Shown one piece after another: positions 1 to 7,971 of a stretch of 9,191 nt of DNA. The notes under the pieces are model-generated. The model was not told the origin of the DNA. It made no database searches and saw only the letters and a program-made list of their open reading frames with translations. The position numbers were made by a program, and so were the translations under genes. Source of the stretch: CAZRDB01 sp964598695 (lineage in GTDB: Bacteria > Armatimonadota > Zipacnadia > UBA1398); contig CAZRDB010000195.1 in NCBI GenBank assembly GCA_964598695.1, positions 1-9,191 of the forward strand, in the 5' to 3' direction. Each line of letters starts with the position of its first letter. The stretch's first letter is position 1.

Positions 1-55
1 CGCCTACCGCCTGCACAGGAGCAGTCCGTGAGGCGGCGGGGGGCGTGAGGGCCCC
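1..55. other. Left-edge stretch with no assignable gene
   Basis: This short stretch lies beyond the stop codon of the beta-helix gene. On the + strand two frames reach a stop here: one ends with TGA at 29-31 and would finish ...LHRSSP, and the other ends with TGA at 46-48 and would finish ...VRRRGA. The first has more consistent G/C third positions, so it could be the tail of a gene convergent with the beta-helix gene. Nine codons are too few to call it. I recognise no start with a ribosome binding site on the - strand. Confidence 0.3.
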
Positions 56-56
56 C
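39..56 (-). terminator. Possible GC hairpin at the end of the leftward operon
   Basis: GGGGGC (39-44) and GCCCCC (51-56) form a 6-bp perfect stem with a 6-nt loop. It touches the TAG stop (56-58) of the beta-helix gene, so it would form at the very end of that transcript. No T-run follows on the - strand, so this is not a canonical intrinsic terminator. In DNA this rich in G and C it could be chance. Confidence 0.2.
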
Positions 57-1985
57 TACCGCGCCCGCAACGGGTGGTCGTAGAGGCCGATCTCGGCGAA
101 CGGGATCGGCCGGAAGCCGCCGGCGCGCAGGATCTCCGCGTCGTCCCGGAGCGTGTAGCCGAGTCTCGCCGCGTCGACGAATCCCGGATCGCCCAAGGTC
201 ACCGTGTTGTCCATCGTCTCCTGCTTGCCCTGGTCGCGCGTGAGGAACTGGCCGCAGTTGACCACCAGGTTGCGGAAGATCCGGTTCACGTCCGGCTTCT
301 CGCGCAGACGGGCCAGGTCCGGGTAGCGCGTGCTGTACGGCGGCTGGCTGATGTCGACCTCCTGCGTGGTCTTCGCGATCATCTCCGGCCGCGTGAGCAT
401 CTCGGCCCAGCGCGCCTCGCCCCATGGCGAGAAGCTCACGCCGTAGCCGCACTCCACGATCAGGTTGTTCTCGACCACGTTGTCCTTGCCGCCGTGGATC
501 TGCACCGCGCCGAACTGCGCCCGCGAGCAGCGGAGGAAGACGTTGCCGTGGATGCGGAGCCCGCTGATCGCGTCGTCGAGCCGAACCCCCGCCTGGCCGC
601 ACTCGCGATCGTTGCCGATGTCGTGCCAGAAGTTGTACCGGATCTCCACCCCGCGGTAGGTCGGGTTGTACCACATGTCCAGCCCGCCCTGGTCGTCGGT
701 CTCCCGCACCACGTCGTAGACCTCGTTCAGCTCGATGACGTGGTCGTTGCCCTCGACGCGCATCGCGTGGCCCGGCGAGCCGTGGATCTCGTTGTGCGCG
801 ATCCGCACGGCCACGCCCTCGACCTGCGCCGCGGGGGTGTAGGTCCGGTCGATGCGCGAGAAGTCCCGGATGTGGCAGTTCTCGACGAAGTGGCCGCTCG
901 GCGTCAGCGACTTCCTCTCGCCCCCGACCACGACGGTCCCGCCGCGCCCGAGCGTGTGGAGGTCGCAGCCGAAGACCCCGTGGCCCGTGCCGCCGTGGAT
1001 CGCCACGGCTGTCCCGCCCAGCCGGCCCAATGTACAGCCGGCCACGAGGCAGCCCTCGCCTCCCTCGATCCGGCAGCCGTCCGACTGGCCGTACTCGAAC
1101 GTGAGCCCCTCGAGCGTCACGTGTGCGGTGTTCGTCATCGTGACGAACGGCCCCGAGAGCAGCGAGAGACGGTAGTCGGACTGCCCCGTGTCACCGGTCG
1201 GGTAGAGGGTGAGCGCGCCCCGCGCACGGTCGAGGTACCACTCGCCGGGCCGGTCGATCTCCTCCAGCACGTTGAGCACGAAGTAGGGCATCCCGGCGAG
1301 GAGGTCGCCCACCGAGGTCGGGGCGCCGAGCCCGAGCGTGCCCGCCTCCGCATCGACCGCGGCCACCGGCAGGTACTCGTCGGCCCACAGCCAGCGCCAG
1401 AAGCCGTAGACCCAGGCATCGGGCGCCTCGGCCCAACGCTTCGCGCGATCGGCGTCGGTGCGGAAGGTCGCCAGGCCCTCCGGCGTCTTGGCCGTCACAT
1501 CGCCGGTCCGCACGAACCCCTCGTTCGGCCAACGGGCCGGCGTGAGCGGGACCCCGTCGCAGAACAGCTCCATCTGCGGGACCGGCTGATGGCCGTAGCC
1601 GTGCGGCTGAGGCTGGGGCAGGTCGGTGAGCCCCATCGCGCCGAGGTCCACCTCGACGACCCAGCCGCGCGCCTCCTCGGGCAGCCGGTCCAGGACCGCG
1701 GCATCGGTCACGGGGCGGAAGCCGGAGAGTGGCACCCCGCCCGTGAACGTCGCCTCGCCCTTCTCGGCCGCCCGGTAGACGATCGGCGCCTCGGCCGTGC
1801 CCGAGTCGCGCTCGTCGAACGCGATCGTCTCCGCGACCGGGTACGTGCCCGGCGCGACCACCACCTCGACCGCTCCCGGGTCGGCGCCCCCCGCGCGCGC
1901 CGCGCTGATAGCGTCGCGCGCGCCCATGAGCGTCGCGAACGGCTTGTTCTCCGTGCCCGGCCAGTCGTCAGAGCCCTCGTCCGCA
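56..1985 (-). CDS. Right-handed parallel beta-helix protein, GH141-like (C-terminal part of a gene cut by the gap)
   Basis: After the gap, 642 codons run to TAG at 56-58. Counting from the first codon after the gap (GCG, 1982-1984), the segment opens with GSDDWPGT and KPFATL (residues 4-18), then SGTAEAPIVYRA (61-72). This is the entry motif of a large family of secreted beta-helix proteins that includes GH141. ARWPNEGF (150-157), ADEYLPVA (201-208) and DRPGEWYLD (244-252) are further family signatures. Beta-helix coils follow (about 285-590), with NEV, NFWHD, GNVF and NNLIV turns. Acidic candidates for the active site include DD at 430-431 (ETDDQGG) and DD at 470-471 (RLDDA). GH141 members include an alpha-L-fucosidase and a xylanase, so fucosidase activity is possible but not shown. 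No start codon is present here. The coding sequence very likely continues from the LamG/TPR segment on the other side of the gap. Beta-helix assignment is firm; the GH family is moderate. Confidence 0.85.
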
Positions 1986-1995
1986 NNNNNNNNNN
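1986..1995. other. Assembly gap (10 N) inside a probable single gene
   Basis: Ten Ns join two contig ends. Read on the - strand, the upstream side ends ...GTGTTCGTTGCGGC and the downstream side begins TGCGGACGAGGGC. The two ends share TGCGG. As drawn, the two open frames are out of phase, because an in-frame join needs a gap length divisible by three. If the shared TGCGG is collapsed, the reading becomes V-F-V-A-D-E-G-S-D-D, which is in frame and matches the usual start of this beta-helix family (aromatic-V-x-x-x-G-S-D). The Ns are therefore probably a placeholder with little or no missing DNA. Confidence 0.9.
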
Positions 1996-3611
1996 GCCGC
2001 AACGAACACCGGGTTCTTCGGCTCGTCGGGGTGGGGCTGACGAACGCGCGCGGCCTGGGGGTCGCGCGCCGGCAGGCCCCGCTCGAGCCGCGTCAGCTCG
2101 CCGAGGCGCTCCTCGGCCTCCAGGCGGTGGTACCACGGTGTCGCGGCGTCGGCTTTCACCCGCTGCAGCACCGACCGTGCGGGCGTGTAGTCCCCGGCGC
2201 GCACGTAGGTCTCGGCGACGCACAGCCCCGCGTAGCTCACCAGGTAGTCCGGAGCGCCCTTCGTGCCCGCGGCCGACTCGAATGCCTGTCGGGCGGCATC
2301 GGTGTCGCCGGCGAGCAGGGCGGCGTGCGCGACCTGCAGCAGACCGTCAAGCCGATCGGCGAGCGACAGCTCGGGCATGAGGAACGCCTCCTTCACGAGC
2401 GCCGCGGCCTCGTCGGCCCTCCCGGCCTCGCGGTAGCGGGCGGCGAGCGCGAAGCACAGCCTCGCGCGGTCCGATGCGCCCAGCCCCATCCCCTGCGTGT
2501 GCATCCGTTCCAGCACCTCGGTCGGTACCTCGCGCGTCTGCAGGGCCGACTGGCAGACGGTGGGCAGCACGAGGCTCGCGAGGCCCTCGGGAACGATTGG
2601 GTCGGCGAGGTACACCAGGTCACCCACGGCCTCACCGAGGCGCCCCCATCCGGCGAGGAGGTCCAGCCGGCGTGCCGCCGCGATCGCCCACAGCTCCGAG
2701 GGGGCCGTTGCGGAATCGATGACGTTCCCGAGGGCCCCAAGCGCCGCCTCGCGCTCGTCCGCCCGGATGGCCGCCTCCGCTTCGTCGAAGCGCCGCAGCA
2801 GGCTGGGCGGCGCCACCGACGCAGGGCAGAGCCCTCCCGCGACCTCGCCGGGAGTGAGCGCCCGCCGGTAGACCGCCACCTCGGCGACATCGAGCTTCGC
2901 CGAGCCCCATCCGAAGCCCGCAAAGCCGATCCGGAGGCCCCCTCGCGCCGGTGTGAAGGCGCCGTCATAGTCGCCACTCGCGACGAGCAAGCCGTCGACG
3001 TAGGCGCACGACCGCGCGCCATCCCACGAGGCGACGAGGTAGTGCCATGCGCCGTCGGGGATCTGCCGCCGCGAGCCGATCCCGAACGAGGACGAGGGCT
3101 GCGGCCGGCCCAGCTCGAAGCCCAGCGCCCCCGCGGGGTAGAGCATCGTCACCCGCCAACCGTCCCAGTAGCCGCCGCCGAGCGACAGGAGCGTCCCCCC
3201 CAGCGGGACCGAGTCGCCGCGCAGGGCGCCCGGGCCGTTGGTCCGCACCCAGGCCGCGACGGTGAAGGACCGCTCGGCCACCTCGAAGCCCGAGGCCGCG
3301 TAGTACCCCTTGTCCAGCCGCACTGCGCGCGTGCCGGGCCACGGGCCGTCGATCACCTCGATCGTCCCGCCCGCCTCGGCCGACTGCGCCTCGCCGGGCG
3401 TGAGCGGAGCGGGTTCGCCCACGAGGCTTGGGACGGCAGCGGTCGCGTCGGTCACATCGGCGAATGAGTAGAGCCGCACGAGGTCCGGGTTCGCCTGGAG
3501 GGCCTCCAGACGGGCCTGCAGGGCCTCGGGCGTGACTCCGCTCTGCGCCCGGGAGGGGGCCACGAGCGCTAGGCACGAGGCAAGCGCCGCGAGCAGGATG
3601 GGCAACCGCAT
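1996..3611 (-). CDS. Secreted LamG and TPR-like protein (N-terminal part of a gene cut by the gap, probably continuing into the beta-helix domain)
   Basis: I place the start at ATG 3609-3611 because GGAGGTG lies 6 nt upstream. A TTG five codons earlier is also open but lacks such a site. Residues 1-22 form a signal peptide (MRLPILLAALA core, cleavage near SRA/QS). Residues about 95-258 are a LamG/concanavalin-like beta-sandwich, shown by SFTVAAWVR, DGAWHYLVASWDG, AYVDGLLVASG and VAVYRRALTPGEV. Such domains usually bind glycans. Residues about 270-515 are alpha-helical with TPR-like repeats at 393-408 (YREAGRADEAAA), 432-445 (LLAGDTDAARQAFE) and 470-483 (VRAGDYTPARSVLQ), about 38 residues apart. 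A polar, proline-containing linker (about 515-533) leads to NPVFVA at the gap. No stop occurs before the gap. The gene follows the GH106-like gene by 21 bp, so it is almost certainly in the same operon. No catalytic residue is evident in this half; it looks like a binding and scaffold segment. Confidence 0.85.
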
Positions 3612-3617
3612 GACGAG

Positions 3618-3624
3618 CACCTCC
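3618..3624 (-). promoter_or_regulatory. Ribosome binding site of the LamG/beta-helix gene
   Basis: On the - strand this reads GGAGGTG, 6 nt before ATG 3609-3611. It lies in the 21-bp space between the GH106-like stop (3633-3635) and the next start. It decides the start over an upstream in-frame TTG and indicates translation from a shared transcript. Confidence 0.75.
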
Positions 3625-3632
3625 AAGCGTCT

Positions 3633-6600
3633 CTAGCGCGATGGCTCGGGCACGATGCGCAGCACGGCCGGGCCGAGCAGGCCGGAGGTCGGACTGCCGC
3701 CGTACCGCGTCGGGATCGTCCGGTAGTGGTTCGCGAGCGTGTTGTACACGAGCACCTCGATCCGGTTGTCTCCCGGACGCACCAGCTCCGTGATCTCCCA
3801 CCGCCAGGGCGGCGCGACGCGAACCCCGGCCGGCTTGCCGTTCACCCGCACCTCAGCCGAGGCGACAACGCTGCCGAGATCGAGCGTCACCGAGCCACCG
3901 GTCTCTTCCGGTGTCAGCCGCACGTTCCTGCGGTACCACATGCCACCGGAATAGGTCTCCAGGCCGCCGAGCCTCGACCAGTCGCCGGCCGCGAGCGCCC
4001 CGCGCTCGCAGGTGAACGCCACGGGCTCCGGCAGGACCGTCCCTCCGTAGCAGCCCGCCGGGTGCTCGACGCGCAACACGACGCGCGAGGCCCCGCGCAC
4101 GGCCTCGGGGAGCCGGAAGCGCGTACGGCACGGCTCGGGCTCGCCGGGACCGTGGCCAGCGCCGGTGGACTCGGCCGGCCCGCCGCGCACCTCCGCGCCA
4201 TCGACCCACGCGCGGACGCGGCCAAGGGCCGTGACCGTCAGCTCGCGCAGGCCCGGCGGACCCTCGCAACGGAACCAGGTCGCCGGGGTTGCCGCCTCGC
4301 CCCGCGCATCGAAGGGGAGGATCCCCTCCTGCCCCCACCACGGCATCGCGAGCGTCCCCACCGTCGGCGCAGCCGGGCCGGGCTCCGAGACGAGCCGCGG
4401 GGGCCCCTGTGGATGCTCGTGCCAAAGGCTCCCCCGGAAGGGCGCGATCTCCGTGGCCGGTTGCCAGGCCGAGGCGTCGAACGGGGCCTCGAGCCAGCCT
4501 TCCTCCGCCATGGCCGCCACACGCCAGGTCGCGTCCGTTCCGACACGCTGCTCGTGCTCCCCTCCGGTCAGGACCAACTCGGCGATCACGCCGGCCGAGC
4601 CGCCTTCGTTGCGCGCCTCGACGGCGAGCACGTTCGGGCCTGCGCGCAGGAGCGGCCGCACGTCGTAGCGGTCGACGGTCGTCCAGCTTCCACCCGAGCC
4701 GACCGTAGTGCCGTTGACGCGGAGGGTGTAGCCGTTGTCGGCCGTGATGTGCAGGCGCGCGCCCTCGGGCAGGGACGGCAGCTCCACCACCGTGCGGAGA
4801 GCGCAGCCCGAGGAGGTCGTATCGGCACTCCAGACCCAACGCGTGGCCGGGTCGAACGCCTCCGGCGCCTGCGCGTGTGCCGCGAGAGCGCTCGAGGGCT
4901 CGACGAACAGCGCGTAGCCGGCGCCGGGCGTGTCGTAGCGGAGCAGCACCGGGTTCGGCCCCGGGCGGAGCAGCACCCGCGTCTCGTCGGCGGCGAGCCG
5001 CACGCCACGAACCCAGACCGCAGCCGGCCCCATGCCGCCCACGAGGAGCCGGGCGGCCATCGTGCGGGGGGCGCGGACGGTCGTCCACAGGTAGGAGCGC
5101 GTCCCGGCGGGCTCTGCCTCGCGCACGTAGTCCGTGTGGCGGTCGACGAGCTGCCCCAGGCGGAGGAACTCCCCGTACGCCTCCTCCTTGAGGCCGTGGT
5201 AGCCCTGGTGGCCCGGGTCGCCCTCGACCCCTTGCCGCCACGAGAACTCGTAGGGCGCCCAGGCGAGCGTCGCCTCCCCCACGTCGGCGCGGTCGCCCTC
5301 GGCGATGCCAGGCGCCGCGGCGAGCACTCGTTCCAGCTCGTCCGGATCGGCCTCGACCGGCAGCGGCCCCAGCCGCAGGAACTGCGGCCCGAATCCGCAG
5401 GTCGCGCGCCGCCAGGCAGAGTCGTCCAGGTCGCGTGCCTCCCAGCCCGACGATCCCTCGGTCTCCTCGCGGCACCGCAGCCGTCGAGCCTCCGGTCCGA
5501 TCATCGCCCCCGTCGGCGGCCACCGGAAGTCGCCCCAGCGGTTGTCGAGGGTGGGGACGACCTCGCACTCCCACGCGCCCTCGAGCGGCGTCGCCGTCTC
5601 GGTCGGAGGCGGCGTTTCCGCGTCCCGGAGCGGCTCGCCGGGCGAGAAGACGGTGAGCTGCATCTCCTCCCGCCCCAGCGGGAGCCGCAGGCGGGTGAAG
5701 CCGGCCTCCTGCGCGAGCACGGGCAGCGGTCGCGTCTCACCGGTCCACGGGTCCCACAGCTCGACCCGCCCCGTCGCGCGCAGCCGGCAGACGGCCCCCC
5801 TCGGCAGCCCGTGGAGCGCGTAGACCTCTCGTGGGCCCACCCGGCGGTGGAGGAACTCGTAAGTGCCCGGCTCGGCATCCGTCTCGAGGTCCTGCGGGAT
5901 CGCGCCCCGCACGCGGGCCACGGCCTCCTCGGGCGAGGGTACCTCGTGGAACGTCTCGGCCACCAGCCGCGCGACCTCGGGATCGTCGCGCCCCACGCGG
6001 TCACTCGCCTCGGGCAGCGCGCCGACGGCGAGGACGATCCCACCCGCTCGGGCGAAGGCGTGGGCCTTCTCGAGCGTCGAGTGGCGGACCGCCTTCATCG
6101 CCGGCAGCAGCAGGGCTCGGTAGGACTCCCCCGCGACCTCCAGCCGGCCGTCGCGGATCGTCGCCCGGTCGAGTGACTCGAAGTCCATGTAGTCGAAGTC
6201 GGTGCCTGCCCCGTACAGCCGTCGTCCGAGATCGAAGGCCGTTTCGGCCGCTGCCCCGCCATCGACGCCCGCCTCGAGCGTGGCGACGGGGTAGACCACG
6301 GCGACATCGCAGACGTGCGTGCCCTGGCTGAGGAGGTAGCTCAGCCTCTCGGTGCAGCGGAGCAGCGTCGCCATGTGCTCCCAGTAGGGCATGCGCCAGT
6401 GGTTGCAGGGCGGCGCCCACTCCCACCAGCCGCCATGGGTCGAGTAGTACAGCCCATGCAGGGTGAGCAGGTTCTGGCCCATCGCGAAGTTGGCAAACGT
6501 CGCGTCGGCCACATCGGCCGAGCTGGTCGCCCAGCCGCTGCTGTGGTAGCCCTCCAACCACGTTCGGGGCCGCTCGTAGAGGTGGGAGATGGAACTGGCG

Positions 6601-7808
6601 ACCTTGTTCTTCACCACATCGCGCGAGAGCCCGGGCTGGTCGCAGCCAGGGCCCTGGTTCCAGCGCTGGGTGCGGAAGTAGTCGCCGAACTCGGTGAGGT
6701 CGTACCCCCGGCCGCCGTGGTCGCAGCCGTAGAGCATCCCGCGCTCCTGGTGCCACGCGAACACGGGCCCGAAGTAGTGCTCCTCACTGAGCGCCACGAT
6801 CACGTCGTTCACGTCGAGCCGGACCTTGGGCGTCCGCGGTCCGGTGTCGACGAAGAGCGACGCCAGCTCGGGGATCACGTCGTAGCCCTTGCGCCGGCGG
6901 AACTCCCCCGCGAATGCGTCATCCCACAGCCAGCCGCGCACGCGGAACCCCAGCTCGTCCGAGAAGAAGAAGTTGAGCCCGCGCCCGCCCTCGCCCGGGT
7001 TGTGGGTCTCGAACGGCTGGAAGAAGTGCTCGACCATCGCCCTGCCGGAGCGCGGGTGCATCGGATCGATCGAGGGGTCCACGGGACGCGGCCAGACGGC
7101 CACCGCGCGCCAGCTCCCGGCCGGCGCCCGCCAGGTGAGCCGCCGACCCTCCAGCGCGCTCGCGAGGTCGAGGCTCTCGCCCGAGCCGATCGCCTCGCCC
7201 TCGCGTGGGTAGGCCCGCACGCAGAGCGCGGCGAGCGGCAGCTCCCACGTGAGCAGCGCCCCGCCCTCGACATCGCGCGTAGCGCTCTCGAGCACGGCGC
7301 CCCGGATCTCGGGCTCGGCCGCGAGCGCCTCGTCGACGGCCCAGCCCTGGCCGATGCCGAGTGTGTAGTCGCTGAGGCTCGTCGACATCCCACGCCTCTT
7401 CGCCTCGCGGAGGAACCAGCCGTACAGCTCCCACCACTCCGGGGAGAACAGCTTCGGGTCACTCGGGTAGGTCAGGCCGTACGAGGTCCCGCCCCGGTCG
7501 CTGTGGGCGTAGTTGACCTGCAGGCCCTCGACGCCGTTGCCCGCGAGGCGGTCGAGCTGCCACGTGAGCCGCTCGCGCGTGAGCGGGTCGCCCACCCACC
7601 AGAAGAAGGCGACCTCGCCGTAGCCGGGCGGCGGGCTCTGGAAGCCGGGCAGCGCGTCGAGATCCGGCGCGCGAGACGGGAACCCCACGGCATGGCGGGG
7701 CGGCGCCGGCGTGGCCGCGGGATCGCTCAGCGCGGTCCTCTCCGCACCGGCGGGCCCTGCCAGGAGCAGAGCGGCGACCGAGCCGAGAACCCACTCGCAC
7801 GAGCCCAC
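3633..7808 (-). CDS. GH106-like alpha-L-rhamnosidase, large multidomain secreted enzyme
   Basis: A 1391-residue protein when started at GTG 7806-7808. It probably hydrolyses terminal alpha-L-rhamnose from a polysaccharide outside the cytoplasm. A hydrophobic segment (VLGSVAALLLAGPAGA) acts as signal peptide. The (beta/alpha)8 region (about 60-510) starts with the GH106 hallmark FFWWVGDPLTRERL (68-81) and a YAHSDRGG loop. Later come FFFSDELGFRVRGW (280-293), RRRKGYDVIPEL, KNKVASSISHL, TWLEGYHSSGW (416-426), NLLTLHGLYY and a GWWEWAPP loop. Glu285 and Glu419, 134 residues apart, are the best candidates for the acid/base pair. Residues about 740-1390 hold several beta-sandwich modules, including a rhamnosidase-type binding module (ADNGYTLRVNG, about 1024-1034) and a C-terminal LacZ-like jelly roll (SGGMWYRRNV; VASAEVRVNG). 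First gene of the leftward operon. A GTG at 7859 would add 17 residues and a basic n-region but has no ribosome binding site. Family call is strong; substrate is inferred. Confidence 0.88.
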   Translation of the reverse strand: MGSCEWVLGSVAALLLAGPAGAERTALSDPAATPAPPRHAVGFPSRAPDLDALPGFQSPPPGYGEVAFFWWVGDPLTRERLTWQLDRLAGNGVEGLQVNYAHSDRGGTSYGLTYPSDPKLFSPEWWELYGWFLREAKRRGMSTSLSDYTLGIGQGWAVDEALAAEPEIRGAVLESATRDVEGGALLTWELPLAALCVRAYPREGEAIGSGESLDLASALEGRRLTWRAPAGSWRAVAVWPRPVDPSIDPMHPRSGRAMVEHFFQPFETHNPGEGGRGLNFFFSDELGFRVRGWLWDDAFAGEFRRRKGYDVIPELASLFVDTGPRTPKVRLDVNDVIVALSEEHYFGPVFAWHQERGMLYGCDHGGRGYDLTEFGDYFRTQRWNQGPGCDQPGLSRDVVKNKVASSISHLYERPRTWLEGYHSSGWATSSADVADATFANFAMGQNLLTLHGLYYSTHGGWWEWAPPCNHWRMPYWEHMATLLRCTERLSYLLSQGTHVCDVAVVYPVATLEAGVDGGAAAETAFDLGRRLYGAGTDFDYMDFESLDRATIRDGRLEVAGESYRALLLPAMKAVRHSTLEKAHAFARAGGIVLAVGALPEASDRVGRDDPEVARLVAETFHEVPSPEEAVARVRGAIPQDLETDAEPGTYEFLHRRVGPREVYALHGLPRGAVCRLRATGRVELWDPWTGETRPLPVLAQEAGFTRLRLPLGREEMQLTVFSPGEPLRDAETPPPTETATPLEGAWECEVVPTLDNRWGDFRWPPTGAMIGPEARRLRCREETEGSSGWEARDLDDSAWRRATCGFGPQFLRLGPLPVEADPDELERVLAAAPGIAEGDRADVGEATLAWAPYEFSWRQGVEGDPGHQGYHGLKEEAYGEFLRLGQLVDRHTDYVREAEPAGTRSYLWTTVRAPRTMAARLLVGGMGPAAVWVRGVRLAADETRVLLRPGPNPVLLRYDTPGAGYALFVEPSSALAAHAQAPEAFDPATRWVWSADTTSSGCALRTVVELPSLPEGARLHITADNGYTLRVNGTTVGSGGSWTTVDRYDVRPLLRAGPNVLAVEARNEGGSAGVIAELVLTGGEHEQRVGTDATWRVAAMAEEGWLEAPFDASAWQPATEIAPFRGSLWHEHPQGPPRLVSEPGPAAPTVGTLAMPWWGQEGILPFDARGEAATPATWFRCEGPPGLRELTVTALGRVRAWVDGAEVRGGPAESTGAGHGPGEPEPCRTRFRLPEAVRGASRVVLRVEHPAGCYGGTVLPEPVAFTCERGALAAGDWSRLGGLETYSGGMWYRRNVRLTPEETGGSVTLDLGSVVASAEVRVNGKPAGVRVAPPWRWEITELVRPGDNRIEVLVYNTLANHYRTIPTRYGGSPTSGLLGPAVLRIVPEPSR

Positions 7809-7812
7809 GCGG

Positions 7813-7819
7813 CACCTCC
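7813..7819 (-). promoter_or_regulatory. Ribosome binding site favouring GTG 7808 as start of the GH106-like gene
   Basis: On the - strand GGAGGTG ends 4 nt before GTG 7806-7808, with the GGAGG core 6 nt away. The bases before the alternative GTG at 7857-7859 hold no such motif. The opposing argument is that the longer form would give the signal peptide a strongly basic n-region (KRAGSRAVRRRRCR), while the short form has none. The start is therefore probable, not certain. Confidence 0.5.
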
Positions 7820-7929
7820 GGCGACGGACGGCGCGAGAGCCCGCCCGCTTGTCATGCACGCCCGGTGTTTCGTCCGGGCCGGCGCGGCAGCCTGCATCGC
7901 GAGCCCGGCCGAAGCAGTAGTCACGGCCC

Positions 7930-7958
7930 GTTATGGCGAAACGGCAGATGCCTGAGAA
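7930..7958 (-). promoter_or_regulatory. Weak candidate sigma-70 promoter for the leftward operon
   Basis: On the - strand, TTCTCA (7953-7958) and CATAAC (7930-7935) are separated by 17 nt, each matching four of six bases of the sigma-70 -35 and -10 consensus. Transcription would begin near 7923, leaving a leader of about 115 nt before GTG 7808. The -35 box overlaps the ribosome binding site region of the divergent GH20-like gene. The matches are modest and could be chance. Confidence 0.2.
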
Positions 7959-7966
7959 GGAGGAGG
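7957..7966 (+). promoter_or_regulatory. Ribosome binding site of the GH20-like gene
   Basis: AAGGAGGAGG lies 5 nt before ATG 7972-7974. This strong purine-rich site fixes the start there, in preference to the in-frame ATGs at 7933 and 7948, whose extra residues are charged and do not resemble the family's N-terminus. Confidence 0.75.
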
Positions 7967-7971
7967 TCGCG

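Larger units (their letters stand above)
7809..7971. promoter_or_regulatory. Divergent intergenic region between the GH106-like operon and the GH20-like gene
   Basis: This 163-bp region must hold the start signals for both directions. It contains a 6-bp inverted repeat with an 8-nt loop, GCCCGG (7860-7865) and CCGGGC (7874-7879), which could be an operator or chance in such GC-rich DNA. I see no good sigma-70 promoter on the + strand. A shared control region for the two transcription units is likely from the arrangement alone. Confidence 0.5.

Noticed and set aside
1968..2002. Short overlaps of the two leftward frames across the Ns, suggesting two overlapping genes
   Set aside because: The overlap exists only because the unknown bases are read as coding; the TTG start for the beta-helix half and the extra residues on the LamG half are artefacts of the gap.
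74..2380. A 768-codon open frame on the + strand, spanning the gap
   Set aside because: It is antisense to the beta-helix and TPR segments, has low-complexity R/A/P/V-rich composition and passes through the Ns. Such frames are common opposite GC-rich genes.
3726..6176. An 816-codon open frame on the + strand
   Set aside because: It mirrors the GH106-like gene, shows no recognisable domain and has the R/A/G/H-rich composition expected of an antisense shadow.
7849..7854. TTGTCA on the + strand as a -35 box for the GH20-like gene
   Set aside because: It matches five of six bases, but nothing like a -10 box lies 16-18 bp downstream.
6315..7955. A 546-codon + strand frame ending near the divergent promoter
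   Set aside because: Antisense to the GH106-like catalytic barrel, which has unmistakable family motifs; no ribosome site or known domain in the + frame.
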